A stretch of DNA of 64,000 nucleotides. Origin: Paraburkholderia lycopersici (GTDB lineage Bacteria > Pseudomonadota > Gammaproteobacteria > Burkholderiales > Burkholderiaceae). The notes under the pieces were generated by a model that did not search any database, was not told the origin of the DNA, and saw only the letters and a program-made list of their open reading frames with translations. The translations under genes were made by a program, and so were the position numbers. Below, piece by piece: positions 34,854 through 45,017 of the stretch. How positions within the stretch are numbered: the first letter of the stretch is position 1; each line of letters starts with the position of its first letter. Location of the stretch: the NCBI RefSeq assembly GCF_900096975.1, contig NZ_FMYQ01000009.1, positions 62,001 through 126,000 on the forward strand, given 5' to 3'.

Positions 34854-35849
34854 GTGCAAAAGATCCTCATCGTGCGCGTATCGTCGCTTGGCGACGTCGT
34901 CCATAACATGCCCGCCGTCGCCGATATCCGGCGGCGGTACCCCGACGCGCAGGTCGACTGGCTCGTCGAAGAGAGCTTTCAGTCGCTCGTCGAGCTCGTG
35001 AACGGCGTGGGCCGCGCGATTCCGTTTTCGCTGCGCCGCTGGCGCAGGGGCCTCTTCTCGGCCGCGAACTGGCGCGAGATCGGCGCGTTCCGGCGTGCGC
35101 TCGCGGCCGAAAAGTACGACCTCGTGATCGATTGCCAGGGGCTCATCAAGACGGCCTGGGTGGCGAGCTGGGCGCACGGTCCGCTCGTCGGCCTCGGCAA
35201 CCGTACCGACGGCGCCGGCTACGAGTGGCCGGTGCGCTTTTTCTACGACCGCTCGATCCGCATCGAGCCGCGCACCCACGTGGTCGAGCGCACGCGGCAA
35301 CTGGTTGCGGGCGCGCTCGATCTCGCGCCGCCGTCGCCCACCGACGACATCGACTTCGGCCTCGACACCTACCGCGCCGCGCAGGCGCTCGCGTGCGTCG
35401 GACTGAATCTGCCCGTGCCCTACGTGGTGTTCGTGCACGCCACGTCGCGCGCGGACAAGGAGTGGCCCGCGCAGCACTGGATCGAGCTGGGCCAGGCGCT
35501 CGTGCGCCGCGGCGCCTCGCTCGTGCTGCCGTGGGGCAGCGAGACGGAGCGCGCGACGAGCGAGCGCCTCGCGCGCGAATTCGGCGAGGCGGCGATCGTG
35601 CCGCCCAGGCTGTCGCTGCCCGCGGTGGTCGGGCTGATCGACGGCGCGGCGGCCACGGTGGGCGTGGACACGGGGCTCGTGCACATTGCGGCCGCGCTCA
35701 AGCGCCCGACCGTCGAGTTGTACAATTTCGCGACCGCCTGGCGCACGGGCGGCTACTGGTCGCCGCACGTCGTCAATCTCGGCACGGCGGGCCAGCCGCC
35801 CACGCTCGCGCAGGTGAAGGGCGCGCTCGCGAGCTTCGGGTTGCTGTAG
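34854..35849 (+). CDS. waaC: lipopolysaccharide heptosyltransferase I
   Basis: A 331-residue GT9 enzyme adding the first L-glycero-D-manno-heptose to Kdo of the LPS inner core from ADP-heptose, at the cytoplasmic face. The N-terminus QKILIVRVSSLGDVVHNMP is the WaaC signature, and GVDTGLVHIAAALKRPTV is the donor motif. A GTG start at 34854 gives the standard N-terminus; TTG 34848 is possible. The kdoO and waaA genes follow, so this is an inner-core block. Confidence 0.95.
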   Translation: MQKILIVRVSSLGDVVHNMPAVADIRRRYPDAQVDWLVEESFQSLVELVNGVGRAIPFSLRRWRRGLFSAANWREIGAFRRALAAEKYDLVIDCQGLIKTAWVASWAHGPLVGLGNRTDGAGYEWPVRFFYDRSIRIEPRTHVVERTRQLVAGALDLAPPSPTDDIDFGLDTYRAAQALACVGLNLPVPYVVFVHATSRADKEWPAQHWIELGQALVRRGASLVLPWGSETERATSERLAREFGEAAIVPPRLSLPAVVGLIDGAAATVGVDTGLVHIAAALKRPTVELYNFATAWRTGGYWSPHVVNLGTAGQPPTLAQVKGALASFGLL

Positions 35850-36016
35850 CGGGGCGCCGCCGCACGCGGGGCTGCGCCCCGTCAAGGCGGACCCCGCGGG
35901 GTTGGGGGTATAAGAGCCGGCGCGCAAGAGCACATCCGAGCGCGAGGGCCTGGCCGGTGCGAGCCGCGCGTCTTGGCGACGAGGCGAGCCGCGCGCAAAC
36001 CGCCCGTGCATCGCAT

Positions 36017-36048
36017 GCGAATCGCACGAGGCATAGTGCGTGATTCGC
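36017..36048. promoter_or_regulatory. imperfect inverted repeat before kdoO
   Basis: GCGAATC-GCAC (36017-36027) and GTGC-GT-GATTCGC (36036-36048) form an imperfect dyad 55 bases before the kdoO start. The flanks repeat GCATCGCA and GCACGA several times. It may be an operator or leader hairpin. Confidence 0.3.
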
Positions 36049-36102
36049 ACGCGCATCGCACGAACCGGCAGGCAATCAGATCCATCGCTTCCAGGGGCGA
36101 CC

Positions 36103-36987
36103 ATGAACGAATCCCAGATCATCGAAATCACTTCCGCCGACTGGCACGGCCAGCAACTCTCGCAGCCGCGCGCGTCGCTGCTCGACGCCGTCGAGCAGGG
36201 CAAGGTGCTGTACTTTCCGAACCTGGCCTTCCCGATCGAAGGCGGCGAGCGCGCGCTGCTCGACCCCGCGATCGCCGACCCCAAGCGCAAGAACATCAGC
36301 CTCGACCCGAACGGCGGCGCGCTGCACGGCGTGCTCGGCGACAGCGTCACGCAGTCGGCCGTGCGCGCGCTGATCGCGCGCTATCAGGCATGCGCGCGCA
36401 CGCTCGTCGACGGTCTCTTCCCCGAATACGGCGGCAAGCTGCGCGTGGCGCCCACGAGCCTGCGCCTGCACCAGGTGGAGACGCGTCAGACCTCGTGGCG
36501 CAAGGACGATTCGCGCCTGCACGTCGATGCGTTTCCCTCGCGCCCGAACTATGGCGAGCGCATTCTGCGCGTGTTCACCAACGTCAACCCGGACGGCGTG
36601 CCGCGCGTGTGGCGCGTGGGCGAGCCGTTCGAGGACATGGCGAAGCGCTTCCTGCCGAACATCAAGCCGCAGTTTCCGGGTTCGGCATGGCTGCAGCATC
36701 TGCTGCACATCACGAAGTCGCCGCGCAGCGAGTACGACCATCTGATGCTCAATCTGCACGACGCCATGAAGGCCGATCTCGACTACCAGAAGACGAGCCC
36801 CCAGCAGACCATTGGTTTCCCGCCGGGCTGCGTGTGGGTGTGCTTCTCCGATCACGCCTCGCATGCCGTGATGTCCGGCCAGTTCATGATGGAGCAGACC
36901 TTCTTCCTGCCGGTGAAGGACATGGTGCATCCCGAGTGGGCGCCGCTCGGCATTCTCGAACGCCTCAAAGGCAAGGAACTGGTTTGA
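36103..36987 (+). CDS. kdoO: Kdo 3-hydroxylase (Fe(II)/2-oxoglutarate-type oxygenase)
   Basis: A 294-residue protein matching KdoO, which hydroxylates Kdo to Ko in lipid A-Kdo2 and was first described in Burkholderia ambifaria and Yersinia. HVDAFPSRPNYGERILRVF contains the metal-binding HxD, a later His sits in FSDHASHAVM, and FTNVNPDG and LDPNGGALHG are further conserved blocks. It is flanked by waaC and waaA, as expected for Burkholderiaceae. ATG 36103 is chosen because MNESQIIEI is the usual start. Confidence 0.93.
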   Translation: MNESQIIEITSADWHGQQLSQPRASLLDAVEQGKVLYFPNLAFPIEGGERALLDPAIADPKRKNISLDPNGGALHGVLGDSVTQSAVRALIARYQACARTLVDGLFPEYGGKLRVAPTSLRLHQVETRQTSWRKDDSRLHVDAFPSRPNYGERILRVFTNVNPDGVPRVWRVGEPFEDMAKRFLPNIKPQFPGSAWLQHLLHITKSPRSEYDHLMLNLHDAMKADLDYQKTSPQQTIGFPPGCVWVCFSDHASHAVMSGQFMMEQTFFLPVKDMVHPEWAPLGILERLKGKELV

Positions 36988-37075
36988 GTCCGCGCGCTGG
37001 CGTGAGACTGTGCCGTAAAGCCACCTGCCGCGCGGCCGCGGCGTTTCGCATGACCCCGGCCGCCGCGGAGGCCCG

Positions 37076-38383
37076 ATGCTGAGAGCGATCTATCGCGCGG
37101 CCTGGTGGCTCATCGCACCGTTCGCGGTGCTGCGCCTTTTCATTCGCTCGCGCCGCGAGCGCGGCTATCGCGAGCACATCGGCGAACGCTTCGGCTATTC
37201 GGCGGGCCGTTTGCCCGAGGACGACGCGCCGCTCATCTGGGTGCATGCCGTCTCCGTGGGCGAGACGCGCGCGGCGCAGCCGCTCGTCGACGCGCTGCTG
37301 GCGGCGCGCCCCGACGCGCGCCTGCTGCTCACGCACATGACGCCGGGCGGCCGCGCCACCGGCGTGCAGCTGTTCGGCGAGCGCGTGCTGCGCTGCTACC
37401 TGCCGTATGACATGCCGCACGCGGTGCGGCGTTTTCTGCACGCGTGGCGTCCGTCGCTCGGTCTCGTGATGGAGACCGAGGTATGGCCCACGCTCATTGA
37501 CGAATGCAGGCGCGCCGACGTGCCGCTCGTACTCACGAACGCGCGCATGTCCGCGCGCTCGTTCAAGCGCGCGGCGAAGTTCGGCGCGGGCGCGCGCGAG
37601 GTGTTCGGCGGCTTTACGCGCGTGCTCGCGCAAAGTCCCGCGGATGCCGAGCGCCTCACCGCGCTCGGCGCGCGCAACGTGGCCGTGCTCGGCAATCTCA
37701 AGTTCGACATGGCGAGTCCGCCCGCGTTGATCGCGCGCGGCCGCGACTGGCGCCGCGCCATCGGCGAGCGGCCGGTATGGGTCGCGGCGAGCACGCGCGA
37801 GGGCGAAGAAGAGCTCGTGCTGCAGGCTTTCGCGGCGCTCGACGTTCCCGATGCGCTTCTCATTCTCGTGCCGCGCCATCCGCAGCGTTTCGACGAGGTG
37901 GCGGCGCTCGTCGAGCGCAGGAACTTCAAGCTCGAACGGCGCTCGCGCTGGGCGGCCGCCACCGTCGCGGCGGCTTCCGCGCACGAGGGCGCGCGTGCGC
38001 TGCCCCGGGACGTGAGCGTTCTGCTTGGCGATTCGATGGGCGAAATGGGCGCCTACTACGCGGCCGCCGATCTTGCGTTCATCGGCGGCAGCCTGTTGCC
38101 GCTTGGCGGCCAGAACCTCATCGAAGCGTGCGCCGTGGGCGTGCCCGTGTTGATCGGACCGCACATGTTCAACTTCACGCAGGCCACCGCCGACGCCACG
38201 GCCGCCGGCGCGGCGCTCCAGGTGCAAGACCCTGCCGGCCTCGCGCGCGCCTTGCGCGAGCTCTTCAACGACAAGCCGCGCCGCGTGGCCATGGGCGCGG
38301 CCGCCGCCGCGTTCGCGGCGCGCCACCGTGGCGCCACGGCGCGCACCGTGGACGTCGTGCAGGCTCTCGTCTCCGATGTATGA
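37076..38383 (+). CDS. waaA: Kdo transferase
   Basis: A 435-residue membrane-anchored GT30 enzyme that transfers Kdo from CMP-Kdo to lipid IVA. It has an N-terminal anchor (AAWWLIAPFAVLRLF), WVHAVSVGETRAAQPL with the catalytic Glu, LVMETEVWPTL, AASTREGEEEL and GGSLLPLGGQNLIEA. The length is standard and GCGGAG precedes the start. It probably belongs to the waaC-kdoO transcript. Confidence 0.96.
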   Translation: MLRAIYRAAWWLIAPFAVLRLFIRSRRERGYREHIGERFGYSAGRLPEDDAPLIWVHAVSVGETRAAQPLVDALLAARPDARLLLTHMTPGGRATGVQLFGERVLRCYLPYDMPHAVRRFLHAWRPSLGLVMETEVWPTLIDECRRADVPLVLTNARMSARSFKRAAKFGAGAREVFGGFTRVLAQSPADAERLTALGARNVAVLGNLKFDMASPPALIARGRDWRRAIGERPVWVAASTREGEEELVLQAFAALDVPDALLILVPRHPQRFDEVAALVERRNFKLERRSRWAAATVAAASAHEGARALPRDVSVLLGDSMGEMGAYYAAADLAFIGGSLLPLGGQNLIEACAVGVPVLIGPHMFNFTQATADATAAGAALQVQDPAGLARALRELFNDKPRRVAMGAAAAAFAARHRGATARTVDVVQALVSDV

Positions 38384-38415
38384 CCTCGCGCGCCCGCGCA
38401 TACCGACAAGATCTT

Positions 38416-39459
38416 ATGACGAAGACGATCTCGCGAATCCTGATCGCGCATCCGCGCTTTCCGCCATTGGCTGACGACTACGCCGATGCTTTCGGCAAGG
38501 CCGGTGTGGAGGCGAAGACCTTCATCATCGAAGATCAGGTCCACTGGGTTTCGCGCTACGTCTTTCGCAGAATCAACAAGCTCGCCCGTGCGCTTCGCCT
38601 GGTCCCGAGAGGCCACGATTTATTTCGCAGGCACCCTCTCGGCGAGGCGAATCATCTCGCCACCCGGCTCAGCGAGGAAGTCGCAGCTTACGAGCCTGAC
38701 GTCGTGCTTTGCATTCATGGCAAAAGAGCCGAAATCTTCCGGTTGCGAGAATCGAAAGTCGTGAAGATCGGCTGGTGGGTAGAGCAAAACAACGACTGGC
38801 CCGAGCTCGAAGCCGCCACGCGCGGCTTCGACTTCTATTTTGCATTTGCGCCCGATGTCGTCGACACGATCACGGCGCACGGCCGCGAAGCGCGCTATTT
38901 GCCGCATGGCGCAAATGTTCGTCAACATTATCCGATTGCCGGTAGTGCGAAGGAAGTCGACCTGGTATTTGTCGGCGCGTGGAGCCCGTGGCGCGATCAG
39001 GTCATTGCGAGCGCTTTCGAGGTGACTCAGGACATCGCGCTTTACGGGCATTCGTGGCTCAAGAAAAGCCGGCTGCCTCGCGACGTGCTGCGCCGCATCC
39101 ACAAGGGAGAATTGATCCTGGGCGCACAGCTGAACGCGCTTCATAACAAGGCCCGCGTGGTCCTCAATGCCGACCGGACCGTCAGGCTGGGACTGAACAT
39201 GCGGTATTTCGAGGTTCTCGCCAGCCGGTCATGTCTGCTGACGGACAATGCCCTCGATCTTCACACCTATTTCACCGATAACGAACATCTGTGCGTCTAT
39301 CACGATCTCGAGGACATGCAGCGCAAGCTGCGATCGCTTCTCGACAATGAGGACGAGCGGCTGCGCATCAGCGCGAACGGTTTCCGGGAAGTTACGCAGC
39401 ACCACACGTGCGACCACCGGGTCCAATCGATGCTCGCGGCGATCGGCCCGTCGCGATGA
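38416..39459 (+). CDS. CgeB-like glycosyltransferase
   Basis: A 347-residue GT-B protein of the CgeB/GT1_2 type. RILIAHPRFPPLADDYADAF opens the fold, FVGAWSPWRDQVI and LNMRYFEVLASRSCLLTDN are the donor-half motifs. It is related to the protein at 20259 and the N-terminal module of the giant protein, but lies apart from them, 32 bases after waaA. It may decorate LPS core. GC bias is lower than in waaA, which hints at acquisition. The long in-frame upstream extension is a waaA shadow. Confidence 0.8.
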   Translation: MTKTISRILIAHPRFPPLADDYADAFGKAGVEAKTFIIEDQVHWVSRYVFRRINKLARALRLVPRGHDLFRRHPLGEANHLATRLSEEVAAYEPDVVLCIHGKRAEIFRLRESKVVKIGWWVEQNNDWPELEAATRGFDFYFAFAPDVVDTITAHGREARYLPHGANVRQHYPIAGSAKEVDLVFVGAWSPWRDQVIASAFEVTQDIALYGHSWLKKSRLPRDVLRRIHKGELILGAQLNALHNKARVVLNADRTVRLGLNMRYFEVLASRSCLLTDNALDLHTYFTDNEHLCVYHDLEDMQRKLRSLLDNEDERLRISANGFREVTQHHTCDHRVQSMLAAIGPSR

Positions 39460-39504
39460 CCGCGGCAGGTCGGCTTCGGCGGGGGGGCGTCCGGTCGCAG
39501 ACGG

Positions 39505-40164
39505 TCACCGCGCAGACGCCGCGGGTTCGACGAGCAAGCCCCGCTTTTCAATGAACGCGACCACCTGATCGAGGCCGCCGAGCGCCTTCAGGTTGCACAT
39601 CACGAAGGGCCGCTCGCCGCGCATCTTCTTCGCGTCGCTCGCCATCACGTCGAGGTTCGCGCCCACGAGCGGCGCGAGATCGGTCTTGTTGATGACGAGC
39701 AGGTCCGACTTCGTGATGCCGGGTCCGCCCTTGCGCGGAATCTTTTCGCCGCCCGCCACGTCGATCACGTAGATCGTGAGGTCCGATAGTTCGGGGCTGA
39801 AGGTGGCCGCGAGATTGTCGCCGCCCGATTCGATGAAGACGATGTCCGCGTCGGGAAAGCGCGCGAGCATCTGGTCGACGGCTTCGAGATTGATCGAGGC
39901 GTCTTCGCGGATCGCCGTGTGCGGGCAGCCGCCCGTTTCCACGCCCATGATGCGCTCCGCGGGCAGGGCGCCCGCGACGGTCAGGAGGCGCTGGTCTTCC
40001 TTCGTGTAGATGTCGTTGGTGATGGCGACGAGGTCGTAGCGCTCGCGCATCGCCTTGCAGAGCATTTCGAGCAGCGTGGTCTTGCCGGAGCCGACCGGGC
40101 CGCCCACGCCGACGCGCAGCGGCGGCAGTTTCTTCGTTCGTTTGCTGGATGCGTGCGAATTCAT
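39505..40164 (-). CDS. ureG: urease accessory GTPase UreG
   Basis: A 219-residue SIMIBI-class GTPase that drives nickel transfer into urease. The P-loop is [26 protein letters not shown] contains the Cys-Pro-His nickel site, [15 protein letters not shown] and [12 protein letters not shown] complete the family. It is the last gene of the leftward urea operon, starting 14 bases after the ureF stop. Upstream extension of the frame is a ureF shadow. Confidence 0.97.
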   Translation of the reverse strand: MNSHASSKRTKKLPPLRVGVGGPVGSGKTTLLEMLCKAMRERYDLVAITNDIYTKEDQRLLTVAGALPAERIMGVETGGCPHTAIREDASINLEAVDQMLARFPDADIVFIESGGDNLAATFSPELSDLTIYVIDVAGGEKIPRKGGPGITKSDLLVINKTDLAPLVGANLDVMASDAKKMRGERPFVMCNLKALGGLDQVVAFIEKRGLLVEPAASAR

Positions 40165-40178
40165 GGTTCGTGTGGGTT

Positions 40179-40859
40179 TCAGGAGCGAAAGAGCCGCGAG
40201 TACTGCGATTCGTGCCGCGCGGAGAGAATGCCGAGTTGCGGCGCAAAAGTGTTGAGCGAATCGGGCGGCGTGGCGAGCGCGCGCGCCACGGCGGCTTCGA
40301 TGGCGGGCCGCAACGCGACGATGATGCGCTGGCCCGCGAGCTGGCCGAGCGGCACGGCCTTGAGCGCGGCGGCCGTCTGGTTCTCGATCCAGCTGAAGGC
40401 GTAGGCGGCGAGCGCGGCGTCGGGCGCGGCGTCGTGGGCCCAGGCGGCGAACGCGAAGGCCGTGGGTTGCGCGATGGGCGTCATGCGTTCGAGCGTGGCG
40501 CGCCGTGGCGCATCGCCCCATTCGAGCTGCGCGCAGAGCTGGCGCAGCGACCAGCCCATCTGCGCGGTCTCGCGCCGCAGTTCCGCCGACTCGCGGCTCG
40601 CGACGAATTCCCCGTTCGCTTCGATCAGCGCGCGAACGTCGTGCGCGCGCCAGCGTTCGAGCTGGTGTGCGACGAAAGGCAGCTCGCCGTTCGCCAGCAC
40701 GTTCGCGAGGCCGCCCGCGATCCAGTGCGCGGTGTCGTCGGCGTTCGTGACGAACTGCGCGTCGATCGCCGCTTCCAGCCCTTGCGAGTAGCTGAACGCG
40801 CCGATCGGCAGCGCCGGCGACGCGAGATGCAGCAGCGCCGTGAGTTCAGCGATGTTCAT
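40179..40859 (-). CDS. ureF: urease accessory protein UreF
   Basis: A 226-residue helical accessory protein, part of the UreDFG activation complex. [20 protein letters not shown] is the UreF N-terminal signature, and the C-terminal [20 protein letters not shown] is also conserved. It overlaps the ureE end by 14 bases. The longer frame start is a shadow of the ureE histidine tail. Confidence 0.96.
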   Translation of the reverse strand: MNIAELTALLHLASPALPIGAFSYSQGLEAAIDAQFVTNADDTAHWIAGGLANVLANGELPFVAHQLERWRAHDVRALIEANGEFVASRESAELRRETAQMGWSLRQLCAQLEWGDAPRRATLERMTPIAQPTAFAFAAWAHDAAPDAALAAYAFSWIENQTAAALKAVPLGQLAGQRIIVALRPAIEAAVARALATPPDSLNTFAPQLGILSARHESQYSRLFRS

Positions 40860-41457
40860 GGCTGTGGTCGTGCGCGTGGCCGTCGCAATGGCCGTGGTCG
40901 TGACCGCAGTCGTGGCCGTGCGCGTGATCGTGCGGATGCGCGTGGCCGTGATGCTCGTCGTACACGCGCTGCGCGAGCGCGTAATCGTCGGCGAAGGTCG
41001 CGTCGTGGCCGTGACGATGGCCGCCGCCGTATGCGCCGGCTTCGGGCTGAAACGGCAACTGCACGCGCTCGACCTGTGCGCCAAGACGCTTGAGCATGTC
41101 TTCGAGTACGGGGTCCGCTTCGAGCTTGAGCGTGTCCACGCCCACTTCCACGGGCGTGTGGCGATTGCCGAGATGATAGGCGGCGCGCGTGAGCGTCAAG
41201 CGGTCTGGCGCGCGCACGAGCAGCACGCTTTCGGCCGCCGCGATCACGCGCACGAGGCCGCCGTCGTCGGCGACGAGCATGTCGCCGTCGTGCAGCACCG
41301 TGCCGCGCGGCAGCACCACGCCCACCTCCTCGCCGCTGTCGAGCGTGGCCGCGAAGCGGCTCTTGCAGCGCGCGTCGTAGGGCAGCGTGAGCGTCGGCGC
41401 GCGCTTCACGAGCACCGGCGCGAGCGTGGCGTTGAGTCGTTTGTCGATCGTGCGCAT
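40846..41457 (-). CDS. ureE: urease nickel metallochaperone UreE
   Basis: A 203-residue protein with an N-terminal RNA/peptide-binding-like domain and a C-terminal metal domain ([12 protein letters not shown]). The last 35 residues are a His/Asp-rich tail ([20 protein letters not shown]) likely to bind several Ni2+ ions. This tail is long compared with minimal UreE forms. It sits between ureC and ureF as in most proteobacteria. Confidence 0.96.
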   Translation of the reverse strand: MRTIDKRLNATLAPVLVKRAPTLTLPYDARCKSRFAATLDSGEEVGVVLPRGTVLHDGDMLVADDGGLVRVIAAAESVLLVRAPDRLTLTRAAYHLGNRHTPVEVGVDTLKLEADPVLEDMLKRLGAQVERVQLPFQPEAGAYGGGHRHGHDATFADDYALAQRVYDEHHGHAHPHDHAHGHDCGHDHGHCDGHAHDHSHEHR

Positions 41458-41466
41458 GTCGAAGCT

Positions 41467-43173
41467 TTAGAACAGGAAGTAACGCTGGGCCATCGGCAGC
41501 ACCGTGGCGGGCTCGCAGGTGAGCAACTGGCCGTCGGCGACGACCTGGTAGGTCTCGGGATCGACGCTGATGGAAGGCTGCCACGCGTTGTGGATCATGT
41601 CGCGCTTCGTCACGCTGCGGCAGTTGCGTACCGCGACCACGCGCTTTTGCAGGCCGTATCGCTCCGCGACCCCTTTGTCGAGCGCGAGCTGCGAGACGAA
41701 GGTGAGCGAGGTCGCGGCAAGCGCGCGCCCGCGCGTGGCGAACATCTCGCGATAGTGCACGGGCTGCGGCGTGGGAATCGAGGCGTTCGGGTCGCCCATC
41801 TGCGCGAGCGCGATCATGCCGCCCTTGAGGATGAGCGACGGCTTGATGCCGAAGAACGCCGGCTCCCAGAACACGAGATCGGCCCATTTTCCCGGCTCGA
41901 CCGATCCCACTTCGTGCGCGATGCCGTGCGTGAGCGCCGGATTGATCGTGTACTTCGCCACGTAGCGCTTCACGCGGAAGTTGTCGTGGCGCGCGCTGTC
42001 TTCGGGCAGCGCGCCGCGCTGCACCTTCATCTTGTGCGCCGTTTGCCACGTGCGGATGATGACTTCGCCCACGCGGCCCATCGCCTGGGAATCCGAAGAG
42101 AGCATCGAGAGCGCGCCGAGGTCGTGCAGGATGTCTTCGGCGGCGATGGTTTCGCGGCGGATGCGCGACTCGGCGAACGCAATGTCCTCGGCGATCGACG
42201 GGTCGAGGTGATGACACACCATCAGCATGTCGAGATGCTCGTCGAGCGTGTTGATCGTATAAGGCCGCGTGGGATTGGTCGAGGAGGGCAGCACGTTGGC
42301 TTCGCCGCACACCTTGATGATGTCGGGCGCGTGGCCGCCGCCCGCGCCTTCGGTGTGGTACGTGTGGATCGTGCGGCCCTTGAACGCGGCCACCGTCGCT
42401 TCCACGAAGCCCGATTCGTTGAGCGTGTCGGTGTGGATGGCCACCTGCGTGTCGGTTGCGTCCGCGACGCTCAGGCAGTTGTCGATCGCGGCGGGCGTCG
42501 AGCCCCAGTCCTCGTGCAGCTTCAGGCCGATCGCGCCGGCGGCGATCTGCTCTTGTGCGGGCGCGGGCAGGCTCACATTGCCTTTGCCGAGAAAGCCCAG
42601 GTTGATCGGCCAGCCGTCGGCGGCCTGCAGCATGCGCTCCATGTGCCATGGGCCCGGCGTGCAGGTGGTCGCGTTGGTGCCGGTGGCGGGGCCCGTGCCG
42701 CCGCCCAGCATGGTCGTGACGCCCGAGGCGAGCGCCTCGTCGATCTGCTGCGGGCTGATGAAGTGGATGTGCGTGTCGATGCCGCCGGCCGTCACGATCT
42801 GGCCTTCGCCCGCGATCACTTCCGTCGATGCGCCGATGGGGATCGTCACGCCCGGCTGCACGTCGGGGTTGCCCGCCTTGCCGATCTTCCAGACGCGGCC
42901 GTCCTTGATGCCGATGTCGGCCTTCACGATGCCCCAGTGATCGACGATCACCGCGTTCGTGACGACGGTATCGGCGACTTCGGCGTGCAGGCGCTGCGAT
43001 TGGCCCATGCCGTCGCGGATGACCTTGCCGCCGCCGAACTTCACCTCGTCGCCGTAGACCGTGTAGTCGCGCTCGATCTCGATGACGAGTCCGGTGTCGG
43101 CGAGGCGCACGCGGTCGCCGGTCGTGGGGCCGAACATCTCCGCATAGGCGCGGCGGCCGATCTTCAATGTCAT
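41467..43173 (-). CDS. ureC: urease alpha subunit
   Basis: A 568-residue catalytic subunit that hydrolyses urea to ammonia and carbamate. [12 protein letters not shown] contains the Lys that is carbamylated to bridge the two nickels, [10 protein letters not shown] the catalytic flap His, and [11 protein letters not shown] the metal His pair. The length and C-terminal PMAQRYFLF are standard. All visible ligands are intact, so it should be active. Confidence 0.98.
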   Translation of the reverse strand: MTLKIGRRAYAEMFGPTTGDRVRLADTGLVIEIERDYTVYGDEVKFGGGKVIRDGMGQSQRLHAEVADTVVTNAVIVDHWGIVKADIGIKDGRVWKIGKAGNPDVQPGVTIPIGASTEVIAGEGQIVTAGGIDTHIHFISPQQIDEALASGVTTMLGGGTGPATGTNATTCTPGPWHMERMLQAADGWPINLGFLGKGNVSLPAPAQEQIAAGAIGLKLHEDWGSTPAAIDNCLSVADATDTQVAIHTDTLNESGFVEATVAAFKGRTIHTYHTEGAGGGHAPDIIKVCGEANVLPSSTNPTRPYTINTLDEHLDMLMVCHHLDPSIAEDIAFAESRIRRETIAAEDILHDLGALSMLSSDSQAMGRVGEVIIRTWQTAHKMKVQRGALPEDSARHDNFRVKRYVAKYTINPALTHGIAHEVGSVEPGKWADLVFWEPAFFGIKPSLILKGGMIALAQMGDPNASIPTPQPVHYREMFATRGRALAATSLTFVSQLALDKGVAERYGLQKRVVAVRNCRSVTKRDMIHNAWQPSISVDPETYQVVADGQLLTCEPATVLPMAQRYFLF

Positions 43174-43204
43174 GTCGGATTCCTGATGAATTCGGGGGCT
43201 GCGC

Positions 43205-43510
43205 TCAGAGCGGGCCCATCACCTTGCCGTTGAAGCCATAGACGGCGCGCTCGCCTGCCAGCGCGACCAGCTCGACGGTGCGCTCCTGGCCGGGCTCGAA
43301 GCGCACGGCCGTGCCCGCCGCGATGTTCAGACGAAAGCCGCGCGCGGCTTCTCGGTCGAACGAGAGCGCCGCGTTGACTTCGTAGAAGTGGAAATGCGAG
43401 CCGATCTGCACGGGGCGGTCGCCCGTGTTCGCCACCGTCACGGTCACGGTTTCGCGGCCTGCGTTGAGTTCGATTTCGCCGTCGTCGATCAGCATTTCGC
43501 CGGGGATCAT
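43205..43510 (-). CDS. ureB: urease beta subunit
   Basis: A 101-residue structural subunit: [32 protein letters not shown] and YGFNGKVMG are family hallmarks. The start at 43510 has GAGAGG seven bases upstream and is preferred to an ATG five codons earlier. It follows ureA by 11 bases. Confidence 0.97.
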   Translation of the reverse strand: MIPGEMLIDDGEIELNAGRETVTVTVANTGDRPVQIGSHFHFYEVNAALSFDREAARGFRLNIAAGTAVRFEPGQERTVELVALAGERAVYGFNGKVMGPL

Positions 43511-43521
43511 ACGCGGACCTC

Positions 43522-43824
43522 TCACGGAATCGGATGATGGACGGTGACGAGCTTGGTGCCGTCCGGGAAGGTCGCCTCGACCTGAATGTCGGGGATCATG
43601 TCGGGCACGCCTTCCATCACGTCGTCGCGCGTGAGCAGCGTGGTGCCGTAATGCATGACCTCGGCGACGGTCTTGCCGTCGCGGGCCGCTTCCATCAGCG
43701 CCGCGCTGATGAAGGCGACCGCCTCCGGGTAGTTGAGCTTGAGGCCGCGCGCGCGGCGCCTTTCGGCGAGCAGCGCGGCGGTGAAGATCAGGAGCTTGTC
43801 TTTCTCGCGTGGCGTGAGCTTCAT
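43522..43824 (-). CDS. ureA: urease gamma subunit
   Basis: A 100-residue structural subunit: [34 protein letters not shown] and [17 protein letters not shown] are diagnostic. The start at 43824 gives the canonical N-terminus. It is separated from ureD by about 240 bases with no further gene. Confidence 0.97.
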   Translation of the reverse strand: MKLTPREKDKLLIFTAALLAERRRARGLKLNYPEAVAFISAALMEAARDGKTVAEVMHYGTTLLTRDDVMEGVPDMIPDIQVEATFPDGTKLVTVHHPIP

Positions 43825-44065
43825 CGTTCCGGGTCGGTTGTGGGCAAGTCTGCCGACCCAGCTTATGCGAGCGAGGTTACGCGCAGCTTGCGGCTTCGCG
43901 CGCGGGGCGCGCGAATCGGTGCAAGCTCTCAGCAAGGTGTGTGCCAATGATGGGGACAGCGTGCGCGCACCAGTTGGGTGGGGCGTTTGCACTGCGGTGG
44001 GGTTTCTGCGCCGCAATGGTGTGCACGGACGCGCATTCGCGCACCTGACTGGTGCGAATGGCGCG

Positions 44066-44971
44066 TCAGGTCGTCCACAAGCGCAGCGGCGCGGCCGCCA
44101 CGCCGTGCACGAACGGACGCAATGCCGTCCAGCACTGCGCGAGCGTGTGTTGCAGCGGTTCCATCGAGCGCCCGACCACGCGCACGAGCAGGACGCCGGG
44201 CGCGACGCAGCTCGCGCCCGAGCGCAGCGTGTCGTCGAAGGGGAGGGTGGCCGCGAGATCCGAGGCGAGCGCGTCGGTGCAGGCGGGGCCGACCGCCCAC
44301 AGCACGCCGAAGGCCGGGTAGCCCGCGAGCCCTTGCGGTGCGTCGCGCAGCGGGTCGGCGGCGTCGATCAGCGCGCGCTCGAACCAGAGCAATTCGTCGT
44401 CGTCATCGTCGCCGCGCGCGGCGCGAGTCACGCGCGTGAGCGCGCGCACCATGCCCGAGGACCACCGCTCGCCCGCGGCCTGGCGGCCCAGCTGCGTTGC
44501 GTCCCAGCCGATGGCCGTCGCGCCCGCGCCTAACGCGAGCGCGAATTCGAGCTCGGCATGCGCGTGATCGAACACGAGGTTGTTCTGCGGCAGCCAGTCG
44601 AGTTTCGCGCCCGCGCCCAATCGCACCTTGATGCGCTGGCGAGCCACGCGGCCGTTGGACTTGTACCACTTGGTCGCGCCGGGCGTGGTGAGCACGGCGT
44701 GCGCGCCGTCGCCCACGTTGACGTCGATGTCGAGCCGGTCGCCGCCCGCGATGCCCGCGGGCGGATGCACGATCACTGCGTGACAGATCGCGTCGCCTTC
44801 CGGGTAGAGCGCCCGTTGCACGCGCAACGGCCCGAGGTGCCGGCGATGCGCGAGTGTCGTGCGCTCGCCATGCCGCTCGAAGCCGAGTTCGAGCTTCGCC
44901 GCCCATTCCTGATGCGCGGTGCTGCGAAACGTGGTGCTGGCGAGTGCGGCGTGATCTTCGTGAAGCGACAT
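44066..44971 (-). CDS. ureD: urease accessory protein UreD
   Basis: A 301-residue scaffold of the UreDFG complex that binds apo-urease. [27 protein letters not shown] and [12 protein letters not shown] are conserved UreD blocks. It follows urtE by 46 bases and leads the structural genes, so transport and urease genes form one unit. Confidence 0.94.
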   Translation of the reverse strand: MSLHEDHAALASTTFRSTAHQEWAAKLELGFERHGERTTLAHRRHLGPLRVQRALYPEGDAICHAVIVHPPAGIAGGDRLDIDVNVGDGAHAVLTTPGATKWYKSNGRVARQRIKVRLGAGAKLDWLPQNNLVFDHAHAELEFALALGAGATAIGWDATQLGRQAAGERWSSGMVRALTRVTRAARGDDDDDELLWFERALIDAADPLRDAPQGLAGYPAFGVLWAVGPACTDALASDLAATLPFDDTLRSGASCVAPGVLLVRVVGRSMEPLQHTLAQCWTALRPFVHGVAAAPLRLWTT

Positions 44972-45017
44972 GCGGGGCGTGGGGGAAGGGCCTGGAATGG
45001 CGTCGAGAATAGCACGC

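Noticed and set aside
37504..38415. N-terminal extension of the CgeB-like gene at 38416
   Set aside because: The added frame overlaps waaA almost entirely and is Arg/Ala-rich; the protein start MTKTISRILIAHPRF is normal.
40840..43233. A 797-residue plus-strand frame across ureC and ureE
   Set aside because: It is antisense to well-identified urease genes and has low-complexity composition.
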